From: Mesorhizobium sp.
GTDB taxonomy: Bacteria > Pseudomonadota > Alphaproteobacteria > Rhizobiales > Rhizobiaceae
Length of the DNA stretch: 64,000 nt
Assembly (NCBI GenBank): GCA_004020875.1
Contig: SAPZ01000017.1
Span: 62,001-126,000 of the forward strand
Reading direction: 5' to 3'
Shown: piece by piece, positions 7,069-17,024 of the stretch
Layout: each line of letters begins with the position of its first letter
Numbering within the stretch: position 1 is the first letter of the stretch
Program-made: the position numbers and the translations under genes
Notes under the pieces: model-generated
Told to the model about the DNA's origin: nothing
Database searches by the model: none
Seen by the model: the letters and a program-made list of their open reading frames with translations, nothing else

Positions 7069-10000
7069 TGCGCTGGATGCTGCGGATCTTCAGCCTGGCT
7101 GCGCTCGCCGGCTTCCCGGCGGCAGTCTGGTATGCCGGCCCGCTGATCCGGTTCGCCGATACACGCCCGCTCGGGCCTGTGTGGCTCAGAGCCACGATCA
7201 TCGGCTTCACCGTCGCGGTGCTTGCCCTGTTCTACGGGATCCGATTCTGGCGGCGGCGCGGAGCGCAAAAGGCGCTCGAAGCGGCCATCGTGCGCAGCGA
7301 TGAACGCAACGACGATTCCCAAGTGCTCGAAACGCGCATGAGCGAAGCCATCGCGACGCTGAAGCGGACGAGCGGCAAGCGCAATTTCCTCTACGATATT
7401 CCCTGGTACGTCATCATCGGCCCGCCTGGCGCCGGCAAGACGACGGCACTGGTCAAGTCCGGGCTGAAGTTCCCGCTCGCCGGCTCCGGCAGCGCGCAGC
7501 CGGTGGCCGGCGTCGGCGGCACGCGGTCCTGCGACTGGTGGTTCACCGACGAGGCGGTACTGATCGATACGGCAGGCCGCTATACGACGCAGGAATCGGA
7601 CCGCGAGCACGACAAGGCAAGCTGGCTCGCCTTCCTGGGATTGCTGAAGAAACACCGCACAAGGCAGCCGATCAACGGCGTCATCCTCGCCATCAGCCTC
7701 TCTGATCTCGTCGGATTCGACGACAGTCAGCTCGACGCGCATGTCACCGAGATCAGGAGCCGCCTGCGCGAATTGCACGAGACGCTAAAGATCCAGTTCC
7801 CGGTCTATCTGCTCTTCACCAAAGCCGATCTCGTCGCCGGCTTCATGGATTATTTCGGCGATATTGACGAGACGCGCCGGCGCAAGGTGTGGGGCGCGAC
7901 ATTCCAGACCGCCGACCGCACCAGGAACATGGCCGGCGAGACGCCTGCGGAATTCGACGAACTGGCCAAGCGGCTCGCCGAAGAGGTCGCCGACCGCCTG
8001 CAGGAAGAGACCGACCCTGTGGCACGGATCGCGCTGTTCGGCTTTCCGGCGCAGTTCGGCGCGCTGAAGAGCCGGATAATGCAGTTCGTCGGCAGCCTGT
8101 TCGACACTTCCCGGTCACAGGTCAATATTAGCCTGCGCGGGCTTTATTTCTCGTCGGGCACCCAGGAAGGGACGCCCTTCGATCAGGTACTGGGCGCCAT
8201 CGGCCGCAGCTTCGGCACCGCTTCGCAGGCGCACCTTTCCGGCGCCGGCAAGAGCTTCTTCCTGCACGACCTGCTGACCGATGTGATCTTCCCGGAATCG
8301 GGCTGGGTGTCATTCGACCGAGCGGCCGAGCGGCGCATCCGGCTCGCAAGGTTCGGCGGCCTGGCCGCGATCGCGCTGGCGGCCTTGGCCACGCTCGGCG
8401 CGCTGGGTCTCAGCTTCTTCGTCAACAGAGAGCTGATCGCCGCCACAAGGCAAGCCATGGCTCATTATCGTGACAGCGCCGATAGCCTCTTAAAGAGCAC
8501 GACGGTGACCGATGTCGACCTCGAGAACGTTATCGGTCCGCTCGATCAGCTGCGCAACCTGCCGGCCGGCTTCGAAAACGGCGATCAGGGCAAGCCGATC
8601 GAGGAGACGTTCGGACTCAGCCAGCGCGAGAGGCTGCTGTCGGCCTCGAAGAGCGCGTACCGGCAGGCTCTGGAGCGAACCTTCCGTTCGCGGCTGCTGG
8701 TGCAGGCCGAGCGGACGATCCAGGCCCGGATGGCCGATCCGATCGCGCTCTACGAGCCGCTCAAGATCTACCTGATGCTGGGCGGGAAGGCGCCAAAGGT
8801 CGACGACGAGCTGATCGTCTCGTGGATGAAGCAGGACTGGGAGGAGAACCGCTACCCCGGCGAGAACAACCGCGAAGGCCGCGAGCAGCTCGAAAAGCAT
8901 CTGCGCGCCATGCTTGCGCTCGACGACGCCTACGATCCAACCTTCGCGCTCAACCAGCCGCTGGTCGAGGCAGCGCAGCGCTCGCTCGGCCGCATGAGCC
9001 TCGCCGACCGCGCCTCGGCGCAGATCAAGTCGGCGGTCTACGCGGCGAGGCTGCAGGATTTCTCCGTCGCCGCGAAAGCCGGCCCGGAAGCACAGCTGTT
9101 GCTCGAGCGTACCGATGGCAGCCAGCTTGCAGACTTGCACATTCCCGGCCTTTACACGCGTGCCGGTTTCAACCGTTTCTTCCTCCCGCAGCTCTCGCGC
9201 ATCGCGCAGATGCTCGTCGACGACCAATGGGTGCTTGGCGGCGGCGGCGAACAGGGCGGCATCGACCAGGATCTGCCCAAGCTCGGTCCCGAGCTCATCG
9301 ACCGCTACGGCAAGGAATTCGCTGCCGCCTGGAACGGCGTGCTCGACCAGCTGAAGCTCAAAGCGATGCTGAAGGACAAGCCGCAATATCTCGCGCTTTC
9401 CGCCCTCGCCGCGCCGGACTCGCCTCTCGATCAGCTGTTCACGGCGATCGCGAATGAGACCGCGTTGACCGAAGACCCTGCCGCCGCCGAAGGCGATACC
9501 GGGACGGCTGAGCAGAACCCCGCGAGCATGGCCAAAGGCCTCGCACGCATCGGCCTGCAGATCGCCGGCGGCAAGTCGCAGAGCCGCGCCGGCGCAAGCT
9601 CGGCCGTTGCGCAGAACGCCGGCGCGAGCGTCGAGGCGCAGTTCCGCTCGTTCCATGCTTTGGTCAGCGGCGCCGCCGGACGCCGGCCGCTCGATGCGCT
9701 GACGCAGAATTTCCACGACATTTTTCAGAGCCTGAAGCTCGCGGCCGATGTCCCCACGCAGACCGAACGCGTCAACGCCAATCTGCAGCTGCAGATCTCG
9801 ACCTTGCGCGCCAATGTCTCGCGCCTGCCCAAGCCGCTGGCGCGCATGGTCAATGCAGCGGCGGACGAGCTCGAAGGCAATGTCGCCGAGACCTCCGTCG
9901 CAAACCTAAACCAGGCGCTCGACCAGACGGTGACACGCGCCTGCGAGGAGGCGGTCAATGGCCGCTACCCCTTCGCCCGCGACAGCAGCGAAGACATATC

Positions 10001-10598
10001 GATGGCGGATTTCGCCAAGCTGTTCGCGCCGGGCGGGCTGATGGACCGTTTCTTCGCGCAGAACCTCGCGCCGCTAATCGACATGACCGGGCAGGAATGG
10101 ACCTGGAAGCAGAATGCGCGCTCCAGCAAGGACCTTGCGAAATCGACCTTGAAGGCGTTCCAGGCGGCGGCGGAAATACGGGCCGCCTTCTTCCCGTCGG
10201 GCGGATCGACACCGTTGGTGTCGATCACCTTCACGCCCACCTCGCTGAACAGCGAAGCCGACAGCGCAGTGCTCAACGTTGACGGTCAGACGGTGCAGAG
10301 CGCGCAGGCCGGCAACGCGCCGAGCATCGTGACATGGCCGAGCGGCGCCGCGTCCGGATCGGCGAGCCTCAGCCTGGTGCCGGAAATGCCCGGACGCGAG
10401 TCCGCGCTCAAATTCGAGGGGCCGTGGGCGTTGAAGCGGCTTTTCGACAAGGCGACCATCACCGGCGACGGCGCCAACACCGAGGCGCGCTTCGTGATCG
10501 GCGGACGCGATGTCGCCTACACGATCCAGGCCGGCTCAGGGGCCAACCCCCTGATCCTGCCAGCCTTGTCAGGCTTCAGCTGTCCGAAGGCGTTCTGA
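7068..10598 (+). CDS. tssM: T6SS membrane protein TssM (IcmF)
   Basis: TssM spans the inner membrane, binds TssL and reaches through the periplasm to TssJ. The 1176-residue length is normal for the family. Two N-terminal membrane helices (about 8-27 and 43-60) precede a cytoplasmic NTPase domain with an intact Walker A motif GPPGAGKT at residues 118-125 and the DTAGRY motif near 167. A third membrane helix lies near 427-447 (GGLAAIALAALATLGALGLSF). The rest is the large periplasmic helical and beta domain ending in FVIGGRDVAYTIQAGS. It overlaps tssL by one base. No tssJ lipoprotein gene is visible here. Confidence 0.96.
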   Translation: MRWMLRIFSLAALAGFPAAVWYAGPLIRFADTRPLGPVWLRATIIGFTVAVLALFYGIRFWRRRGAQKALEAAIVRSDERNDDSQVLETRMSEAIATLKRTSGKRNFLYDIPWYVIIGPPGAGKTTALVKSGLKFPLAGSGSAQPVAGVGGTRSCDWWFTDEAVLIDTAGRYTTQESDREHDKASWLAFLGLLKKHRTRQPINGVILAISLSDLVGFDDSQLDAHVTEIRSRLRELHETLKIQFPVYLLFTKADLVAGFMDYFGDIDETRRRKVWGATFQTADRTRNMAGETPAEFDELAKRLAEEVADRLQEETDPVARIALFGFPAQFGALKSRIMQFVGSLFDTSRSQVNISLRGLYFSSGTQEGTPFDQVLGAIGRSFGTASQAHLSGAGKSFFLHDLLTDVIFPESGWVSFDRAAERRIRLARFGGLAAIALAALATLGALGLSFFVNRELIAATRQAMAHYRDSADSLLKSTTVTDVDLENVIGPLDQLRNLPAGFENGDQGKPIEETFGLSQRERLLSASKSAYRQALERTFRSRLLVQAERTIQARMADPIALYEPLKIYLMLGGKAPKVDDELIVSWMKQDWEENRYPGENNREGREQLEKHLRAMLALDDAYDPTFALNQPLVEAAQRSLGRMSLADRASAQIKSAVYAARLQDFSVAAKAGPEAQLLLERTDGSQLADLHIPGLYTRAGFNRFFLPQLSRIAQMLVDDQWVLGGGGEQGGIDQDLPKLGPELIDRYGKEFAAAWNGVLDQLKLKAMLKDKPQYLALSALAAPDSPLDQLFTAIANETALTEDPAAAEGDTGTAEQNPASMAKGLARIGLQIAGGKSQSRAGASSAVAQNAGASVEAQFRSFHALVSGAAGRRPLDALTQNFHDIFQSLKLAADVPTQTERVNANLQLQISTLRANVSRLPKPLARMVNAAADELEGNVAETSVANLNQALDQTVTRACEEAVNGRYPFARDSSEDISMADFAKLFAPGGLMDRFFAQNLAPLIDMTGQEWTWKQNARSSKDLAKSTLKAFQAAAEIRAAFFPSGGSTPLVSITFTPTSLNSEADSAVLNVDGQTVQSAQAGNAPSIVTWPSGAASGSASLSLVPEMPGRESALKFEGPWALKRLFDKATITGDGANTEARFVIGGRDVAYTIQAGSGANPLILPALSGFSCPKAF

Positions 10599-10715
10599 GA
10601 TGGCCGGATCGCGCCTTCATTTCGATACTCTAATGTACACGCTTATGGCAGAGTGGCGTGGGCACGCGGCCCATGGCTGGTCACAGAGGACGCTCGCTGA
10701 GCGCTTGGTGGCAAA

Positions 10716-11495
10716 TTGAGCACTGTCGCCCTCCCCATCGACAGCTTCGGCGTCAGCCATCAGGGCTGCGTGCGCGACCACAACGAGGACAATTACCTCA
10801 TCGAGCCGCAGACCGGGCTGTGGGTGGTGGCCGACGGCATGGGCGGCCATGAGGCCGGCGAAGTCGCCTCGGCCAGCATCGTCGACCATCTGGCGACGAT
10901 CGGTATCGCGAGTTCCGCGCCGGACCTTCGCGCCCGCTTCGAGGATCGGCTCAGCCGCGCCAATGCCGAGATCCGCGACATATCGCGCTCTCGCGGCATC
11001 ACGATCGGCTCCACCTTCGCAGCCCTGCTTGCCATGGATGGACGCTTCGCCTGCCTGTGGGCTGGCGACAGCCGTATCTACCTCGTGCGCAACGGCTCGA
11101 TCTTCCAGGTCTCGAAGGATCACACCGAGGTGCAGGAACTGCTCGACCGCGGCATGATCAGCGCCGAGGAGGCGCGCACCTGGCCGCGCCGCAATGTGAT
11201 CACGCACGCGGTCGGAGTTAGTGACGAGCTCGAAATCGATTTCCAGCAGGGCGAATTGATGCCGGGCGACGTTTTCGTCCTGGGCACCGACGGGCTGACC
11301 GCGCATGTCAGCGACGCCGAGATCGAGGCCGCGGTCAGGTCCGCCACGCCGCGGGCGGCATGCCAGACCCTCCTGGACACGGTGCTGGCGCGCGGCGGTA
11401 CCGACAATGTGACCATCGTGCTCGTGAAGATCGGCGGCGAGCGCAACGGCGCGCCCCATCCGGATCGGTCCGCAGTGGAGGGCCTGGCCAGATGA
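10716..11495 (+). CDS. pppA: PP2C-family Ser/Thr phosphatase of the T6SS switch
   Basis: This 259-residue PP2C (PPM) phosphatase should reverse phosphorylation by the kinase encoded next. Metal-binding and catalytic motifs are complete: RDHNEDNYL, VVADGMGGHEAGEVAS, GSTFAALL, LWAGDSRIYL, LGTDGLT and GGTDNVTIVLV. There is no membrane segment. The start is a TTG at 10716, as no upstream ATG is in frame and the first PP2C motif begins by residue 20. The stop overlaps the kinase ATG (ATGA), the usual coupled arrangement of phosphatase and kinase in threonine-phosphorylation-controlled T6SS clusters. A 117-bp gap separates it from tssM. Confidence 0.93.
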   Translation: MSTVALPIDSFGVSHQGCVRDHNEDNYLIEPQTGLWVVADGMGGHEAGEVASASIVDHLATIGIASSAPDLRARFEDRLSRANAEIRDISRSRGITIGSTFAALLAMDGRFACLWAGDSRIYLVRNGSIFQVSKDHTEVQELLDRGMISAEEARTWPRRNVITHAVGVSDELEIDFQQGELMPGDVFVLGTDGLTAHVSDAEIEAAVRSATPRAACQTLLDTVLARGGTDNVTIVLVKIGGERNGAPHPDRSAVEGLAR

Positions 11496-14020
11496 GCGAC
11501 GACGACAAGACCCGGATCTCGGCCAACGTCACCTATGCGGGCGTCGGCACGCAGCTCAGCGGCATTTACGAGCTCGACGAGAGGATTGCGTCCGGCGGCA
11601 TGGGCGAAGTCTATCGCGGCCACAACATCCAGACCGGCGACCATGTGGCGATCAAGATCGTGCTGCCGGAATTCGCCCGCGACCAGACGATCCTGTCGCT
11701 GTTCCGCAAGGAAGCATCGATCCTCAACCATCTGTCGCATGACGCGGTGGTGCGCTACCACGTCTTCACCATCGACCCGGGAATCGGCCGCCCCTATCTC
11801 GCGATGGAGTTCGTGGACGGCCAATCGCTGTTCGACATGATGCGGCGCGGGCCGATGCCAAGCGACGATGTGCGCCGGCTTTGCCATCGCCTGGCCTCGG
11901 GCTTGAGCGCCGTGCACCAGGCGGGCGCCGTGCACCGCGACCTCTCGCCCGACAATATCATCCTGCCCGGCGGTCGGGTCGAGCGGGCCAAGATCATCGA
12001 TTTCGGCATCGCCCGGTCGGCCACCGTCGGCGGCGAGACGCTGATCGGGGGCAAATTCGCCGGCAAATACAATTACGTCTCGCCGGAGCAGCTCGGTCTC
12101 TATGGCGGCGAAGTCAGCGAGCAATCGGACATCTACAGCCTCGGCCTGGTGCTGGCCGCGGCGCTGCGGGGAAAGCCGCTCGACATGAGCGGCTCGCAAT
12201 ACGAAGTCATCGAAAAGCGCCGGACCGTGCCGGACCTTTCGGATATCGATCCCGACTTCCGCGAGCTGATCGAAGCCATGCTGCAACCGGATCCGCGCGA
12301 CCGGCCGGCGAGCATGGCCGAGATCGCCAGGGCAACGCGCGGCGAGGATCTCGAGGCGACATTGCCACCGCCGATGTCGTTCGGTGCACGTGAACGCCCC
12401 GGCCTGCCGCGCGCCGGTTGGACGGCGGCGCCGGACTCCAAGCCCCAGCCGCCGGTTCCTCCCGGTGAGCCGCGCTTCGTCGAGCATGTGCGCCCTGCCT
12501 ACCTATCGGAGGCTCGGCCCTCGCCGGCCGCCACCCCGGCCAGCGCCCCCGCACCGGCTGCGCCCAAAAGGCCTTCGCGGGTGCCTGCCATCGCGGGAGG
12601 CGTCGCGGCTATTAGCGTCCTGGCGGCAGCCGGCGTCTATTTCAGCGGCATGCTGGCTCCCGCGCCGGTAGCCGAAACATCCAAGCCGCTGACACCGAAG
12701 CCGGTAGTCGAAGCAGCCAAACCGGCTGTGGAAACCCCGCAACCGGAGGCGCCGAAATCTCGGCCGCTGGCGCCGGCCGCGACCCAGTCCGAAGCACCTA
12801 AACCTGAGAGCGCAGCCACCACCGAGACGGCGGAGACACCTGTTCAACCCGAGGCCAAGGCACCTGCCGTGGAGACGACCCGGCCCGCCACCCAGTCGGA
12901 GAGCGAAGCCGGCAACCAGCCGCCTGTCTCCCCGGTCGAGACCAAGCCCGTGCAACCGCCGGCGCAACAGTCACCGACGCCCGCGCCTGCGCCCGCACCT
13001 ACGGCCGCCGAAAACCAGAAGCCGGCGCAGCCTGCTAGCGAGACTGCGGTCAAGACCTCGGAACCGACGCAGACCGCCAAAAACGCGCCCGAAGCAAATA
13101 AGCCGGCGGCCAAGCTCAGCGTGAAGGACCTCGTGGACAAGCTTTCCAAGTTGCCCAAGCCGAACGCATCCCCGCCCCCCGCTTCGCAAAGCCAGGCATC
13201 GGCGCAGCCGACCCCCTCGCCATCCGCGCCGAAGGCGTCGATCCCGACAGCCAGTCAGCCGTCAACGCCGACCGCGCCGACCCAGCCGGCGCAGCAACCG
13301 CAGACGCCGGCAGCCAAGCAGCCCGGCACCGATGTCGCCATCAATGTGCCGAAGCCGTCGCTTCCCTCGGCGGAAGATGACATGACCAAGTGGAACGAGC
13401 AGCGCTCCTGGGTGCGCGATTTCAGCGGCGGCAATTGCTTCTACGCGAATGTGACATCGGGACCCGGCGCCGCTCCCATGATCGAGGGCTACGGAACGGC
13501 GGTCCAGCCCTTCGAACAATTGCTCAACGATTTCCAGACGACATTCCATGCCGAGCCGGACATCAGCGTGCGCCTCATCACACTCTCCCAATGCGGCGTG
13601 CCTACTTTCCTTCGCTTTCTTGACCGGAGTTCGGCCGCGAAGCCGCAACTTGTGCTCGACAAGACATCGATCCCCGATGGCGCGCCGGTCAGCGGCGCGC
13701 TCTATACAGGCGGGGGGCTCGTCTCGAACATCATGCTGATCGACCACAAGGGCGTCGCCTTCAACCTGGACGACCGCATGGTGGCGCAAACCGACAAGGT
13801 GACCTTCAACATCCCGATCGGCCTCGCCGCCGCCGACAAGGCGGCCGGCAAGGCGGTGCCGCAGATCATGCTGGTGATCACCGGGCCCAAGGACATCCAG
13901 GCCGCCATGTTCTCCAGGCCGACGCCGGCCTCGGAGCTGTTGCCCAGGATTCTGAAGGAGATCGAGGCCGACGGCTCGCAGTTCTCCGCCGCGGCCACTT
14001 ATTTCCGGCTTGGCGGATAG
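11492..14020 (+). CDS. ppkA: T6SS Ser/Thr protein kinase PpkA
   Basis: This 842-residue Hanks-type kinase has an N-terminal catalytic domain (about 26-290): glycine loop ASGGMGEVY, VAIK lysine near residue 55, HRDLSPDN with Asp150, and DFGIARS with Asp170. One membrane helix follows at about 365-387 (AGGVAAISVLAAAGVYFSG), then an extended Pro/Ala/Thr-rich stalk (about 388-625) and a folded C-terminal domain (about 630-842, starting near KWNEQRSWVRDF) that should lie in the periplasm. The ATG at 11492 overlaps the phosphatase stop; reading frame upstream of it is fortuitous. Known logic: PpkA phosphorylates TssL or FHA proteins to activate secretion. The periplasmic part may sense envelope state; its fold is unrecognised. 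Confidence 0.93.
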   Translation: MSDDDKTRISANVTYAGVGTQLSGIYELDERIASGGMGEVYRGHNIQTGDHVAIKIVLPEFARDQTILSLFRKEASILNHLSHDAVVRYHVFTIDPGIGRPYLAMEFVDGQSLFDMMRRGPMPSDDVRRLCHRLASGLSAVHQAGAVHRDLSPDNIILPGGRVERAKIIDFGIARSATVGGETLIGGKFAGKYNYVSPEQLGLYGGEVSEQSDIYSLGLVLAAALRGKPLDMSGSQYEVIEKRRTVPDLSDIDPDFRELIEAMLQPDPRDRPASMAEIARATRGEDLEATLPPPMSFGARERPGLPRAGWTAAPDSKPQPPVPPGEPRFVEHVRPAYLSEARPSPAATPASAPAPAAPKRPSRVPAIAGGVAAISVLAAAGVYFSGMLAPAPVAETSKPLTPKPVVEAAKPAVETPQPEAPKSRPLAPAATQSEAPKPESAATTETAETPVQPEAKAPAVETTRPATQSESEAGNQPPVSPVETKPVQPPAQQSPTPAPAPAPTAAENQKPAQPASETAVKTSEPTQTAKNAPEANKPAAKLSVKDLVDKLSKLPKPNASPPPASQSQASAQPTPSPSAPKASIPTASQPSTPTAPTQPAQQPQTPAAKQPGTDVAINVPKPSLPSAEDDMTKWNEQRSWVRDFSGGNCFYANVTSGPGAAPMIEGYGTAVQPFEQLLNDFQTTFHAEPDISVRLITLSQCGVPTFLRFLDRSSAAKPQLVLDKTSIPDGAPVSGALYTGGGLVSNIMLIDHKGVAFNLDDRMVAQTDKVTFNIPIGLAAADKAAGKAVPQIMLVITGPKDIQAAMFSRPTPASELLPRILKEIEADGSQFSAAATYFRLGG

Positions 14021-14031
14021 CATGAACGCCG

Positions 14032-14526
14032 ATGGACCTTCGCACCTTGCGTTCTTTGCACCAGCCCCCGCCACGCAAGCTGCCTAGCCGGCTCCGATTG
14101 CCGTTGCCGGGTCGCATGACGCTTACCGCGCTGCTCGGCGCGGCGCTGCTTGCGATGCTTTCGCCTGGCAAGGCGCATGCCGAATTCACCGTCTGCAATC
14201 AGACGCTCGATGTCGTCAATCTCGCCGTCGGACAGAAGGTCGACAATGCCGACCAGACGGACGGCTGGTGGACGATCGGTGCCAACCAGTGCGTCAACGT
14301 CATCCGCGAGGAGCTGACCAACCGCTACATCTATCTCTACGCCACGGACGTCTTCGGCCACGCGATCCTGAACGGATCGACCGAGATGTGCATCGACCGG
14401 CGGCGCTTCTCGATCCGCGGCATCGAGGAGTGCTGGCAGCGCGGCCATATCGCGGCGCGCTTCGTCGAGGTCGACACGCTCGAGCAGGTGCGCTGGACCT
14501 ATTTCCTGACCGGAAACAGCCCGTGA
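14032..14526 (+). CDS. DUF1036 secreted protein
   Basis: This protein of 164 residues has a basic N-terminus followed by a signal-peptide-like hydrophobic stretch (LTALLGAALLAMLSPGKAHA) and a DUF1036 domain (FTVCNQTLDVVNLAVGQ, TDGWWTIGANQCVNV, YIYLYATDVFGHAI). DUF1036 proteins are small exported proteins of unknown function. The start could instead be the ATG at 14116, which gives a shorter leader. The gene lies 11 bp after ppkA, and its stop overlaps the GTG of the next gene, so it belongs to the T6SS operon. Four cysteines in the mature part could form disulfides. A periplasmic role near the kinase stalk or cell wall enzyme is inference. Confidence 0.85.
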   Translation: MDLRTLRSLHQPPPRKLPSRLRLPLPGRMTLTALLGAALLAMLSPGKAHAEFTVCNQTLDVVNLAVGQKVDNADQTDGWWTIGANQCVNVIREELTNRYIYLYATDVFGHAILNGSTEMCIDRRRFSIRGIEECWQRGHIAARFVEVDTLEQVRWTYFLTGNSP

Positions 14527-16961
14527 CGCACACGATCGACACGAGCTTCAAACAGAAGAAGCTGGCGCGGCAGGCCGAGCGGCGGCGCAAGCTTTGGCGC
14601 CGGGCTCTTGCCGGCCTGGCCACCCTCGCCGTCGTCGCTTCGGCCACCGGCTTCTATCTGACCAGGGACTATTGGTCGTTCGGCGATGAGAACGAGGAGT
14701 TGCATCCCGTCGAAGGCATGGAAGACGTGCCGCCCGACGCGTCAGTCTATGTGCCGGCGATCATCGACCTTGCCGGCGATCCGATGTGGATCACGCTCGC
14801 GCCCGACGCCGACACCGCCACGAAGGGCAAGACCGTCGCGCGCCCGGCCGAGCTAGACAGTTCCGGGGCTTCGCCGCAGATCGAGATCCTCTCCGATGTT
14901 ATGCTGAGCACCAGCGAAAAGTTCATGACGACGATCCCGTCGACGCAGGAGGATTTCGCCTTCTTCCAGGCGCAGCGGCAAGCCGCGCCGAAGCCTTCTG
15001 CGACAGCGCCGGTCGATGCGCAACCGGCCCCGCCCGCTCCGGCCGCAGCACCGGGCGATCAACAGGGCGATCCGCAAGGCGATCTGCAGAATGATCTCCA
15101 GGCCGCGCCGGACGACAGCAACGCCGGTTCGGCGCCCAAGGCCGATGCCGACGACCCCGAGGCCGGCTGGGGCGAGACCATCGACCAGGGGCAAGCAGCA
15201 CTCCCGGCTTTCAAGAAAACCGCGATCGAGAACAACACGACCGTCGCGACCGTCACCAGCGAATATCAGCGCTTCGAGGCGACCGAGGACACGTTTGTGA
15301 AGATCCTCAACGACCGCAGCCTGGACAGCGTGGCGCTCGACGCGCATTTCTCCGCCGACGACGCCAAGCTTGCCGGCGAGGCGCTGAAGGCGCTGTTCAA
15401 CCGCGACGGGCTGGAAGCCGGCTTTGTGGTGGCCATGCGCGGGTTCCGGCCGAACCGCGAGACGACGACCATGTCGCTGATGCAGGTCTCCGTCTACGCC
15501 AAGAATGTCTATGTCGGCACGCTGACGCGCAATGCGGCCGGCGCCTTCGTGTCGGGCGTCGACCCCTGGGTCCGCGAGGACCTGTTCAACTATTCCGGCG
15601 CCTCGGACCAAGGGGGCCCCAAGCGGCAGTACCGCCTGCTCGACGCGATATATTCGACCGCGGCGCGCAACAAGGTGCCGACCAACGTCATCGGCGAGGC
15701 GATCATGTACCTGTCCCGCGGGCAGGACCTCGACGCCTTCGCAAGCGAGGATCAGCGCCTGGTGCTGATCTATTCGCAGACGCCACGCGGACAGGGCCAG
15801 ATTTCCGGAAGGGTGCTTTACGTCGGCGTCCAGGGTACAGACAGGAGTCTGGACTGTTTCGTCTTCCAGCAGAGCGACGGCCAATATGCCTGCGTGACCG
15901 GCGATGATCAGGTCCGCTCGCTGGCCGTCACCAACGGCATGGTCACGCCGGTGGCCGGAGTGATGACCTCGACCTTCGGCCCGCGCATGCACCCGATTCT
16001 CGGAACGGTTCGGATCCACAAGGGCGTCGACTGGGCGGCACCGGTCGGCACGCCGGTCATGGCCGCCTTCGACGGCGAGATCTCGTTCCAAGGCGATGGC
16101 GGCAGCTATGGCAATCTGGTGAAGATCGCGCATGCCAACGGCCGCGAGACGCGCTATGCGCATATGCAGAAATTCGCCATTGCAAGCGGCGTCGGCACCA
16201 GGGTGAAGGCCGGCGACATCATCGGCTATATCGGCACCACCGGGCTTTCGACCGGGCCGCATCTGCATTTCGAGCTCTACCAGAACGGCGAGGCTATCGA
16301 CCCGCTGGGGACGGTCACCACGGTGGCTACCGCCGTTGCCGTCAGCTCCGGCGGTTCCGGCGATACTGCCGTCGAAACGCTCACCGACCGGATCGTGCAT
16401 GTCGAAAGTGGCGGTAGCGCCCGCGCCAAGAACCCGCTTTCCTCGGCGACCGGCGCCGGCCAGTTCATCTCCAAAACCTGGATCCGGATGATGAACACCT
16501 ATCGGCCCGACCTTGCCCGCTCGCTGTCGACCGCCGACCTGCTCGCGCTTCGCTACGACGCGACACTGTCGCGCGAAATGGTGCGCAACCTGGCGCGCGA
16601 GGGCGAGGCCTATCTGCGCGCGCGCGGCCACCAGATCACCGCCGGTCGCCTCTATCTTTGCCATTTCCTCGGAATGGAAGGCGCGGCCCAGGTTCTGGCG
16701 GCGCCCGGCTCGACGCAATTGAGCGCCGTGCTCGGATCGGCCGTCATCCAGGCCAACCCGTTCCTCACTGGCAAGACCGCGAGCTACGTCGTGGACTGGG
16801 CCGAGCGGAAGATGGGACAGAAAGTGCCGAGCGTTGTGACCGACCAGGGGCAGCCGACGACGACCACCGAGGTGCGGCAGACGTCGCCCGAGTTCGAAAA
16901 GTACAAGCAGGCAATCACTGCGCTGATAGCTTCGATCCAGGGCACGCTGGAGCCCGGCTAG
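14523..16961 (+). CDS. Membrane-anchored M23 endopeptidase / lytic-transglycosylase-like fusion
   Basis: The 812-residue protein starts at a GTG overlapping the DUF1036 stop. A basic N-terminus and one membrane helix (about 27-47) give an N-in, C-out anchor; a Pro/Ala/Asp-rich linker follows (about 145-225). The M23 (LytM) metallopeptidase domain is at about 478-595 with all zinc/catalytic motifs: HKGVDWAAP, RYAHM and GPHLHFEL. After it, about 615-755, is a transglycosylase-like domain with VESGG carrying the probable catalytic Glu, then SSATGAGQFISKTW and LCHFLGMEGAAQVL. Both activities would cut peptidoglycan, one in peptides, one in glycan strands. In other bacteria T6SS-linked wall hydrolases open a path for the TssJLM complex; operon position supports that here. 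Confidence 0.88.
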   Translation: MTHTIDTSFKQKKLARQAERRRKLWRRALAGLATLAVVASATGFYLTRDYWSFGDENEELHPVEGMEDVPPDASVYVPAIIDLAGDPMWITLAPDADTATKGKTVARPAELDSSGASPQIEILSDVMLSTSEKFMTTIPSTQEDFAFFQAQRQAAPKPSATAPVDAQPAPPAPAAAPGDQQGDPQGDLQNDLQAAPDDSNAGSAPKADADDPEAGWGETIDQGQAALPAFKKTAIENNTTVATVTSEYQRFEATEDTFVKILNDRSLDSVALDAHFSADDAKLAGEALKALFNRDGLEAGFVVAMRGFRPNRETTTMSLMQVSVYAKNVYVGTLTRNAAGAFVSGVDPWVREDLFNYSGASDQGGPKRQYRLLDAIYSTAARNKVPTNVIGEAIMYLSRGQDLDAFASEDQRLVLIYSQTPRGQGQISGRVLYVGVQGTDRSLDCFVFQQSDGQYACVTGDDQVRSLAVTNGMVTPVAGVMTSTFGPRMHPILGTVRIHKGVDWAAPVGTPVMAAFDGEISFQGDGGSYGNLVKIAHANGRETRYAHMQKFAIASGVGTRVKAGDIIGYIGTTGLSTGPHLHFELYQNGEAIDPLGTVTTVATAVAVSSGGSGDTAVETLTDRIVHVESGGSARAKNPLSSATGAGQFISKTWIRMMNTYRPDLARSLSTADLLALRYDATLSREMVRNLAREGEAYLRARGHQITAGRLYLCHFLGMEGAAQVLAAPGSTQLSAVLGSAVIQANPFLTGKTASYVVDWAERKMGQKVPSVVTDQGQPTTTTEVRQTSPEFEKYKQAITALIASIQGTLEPG

Positions 16962-17024
16962 AACCGCGGTTCAGCAAACGTCGTGTTCTCGGCAGGCCGG
17001 CTGGTTTTCAGACCCGCTGGCGAC

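Noticed and set aside
14853..16718. 621-codon minus-strand open frame
   Set aside because: It is fully antisense to the M23/transglycosylase gene, whose motifs are complete. High GC content keeps the opposite frame free of stops.
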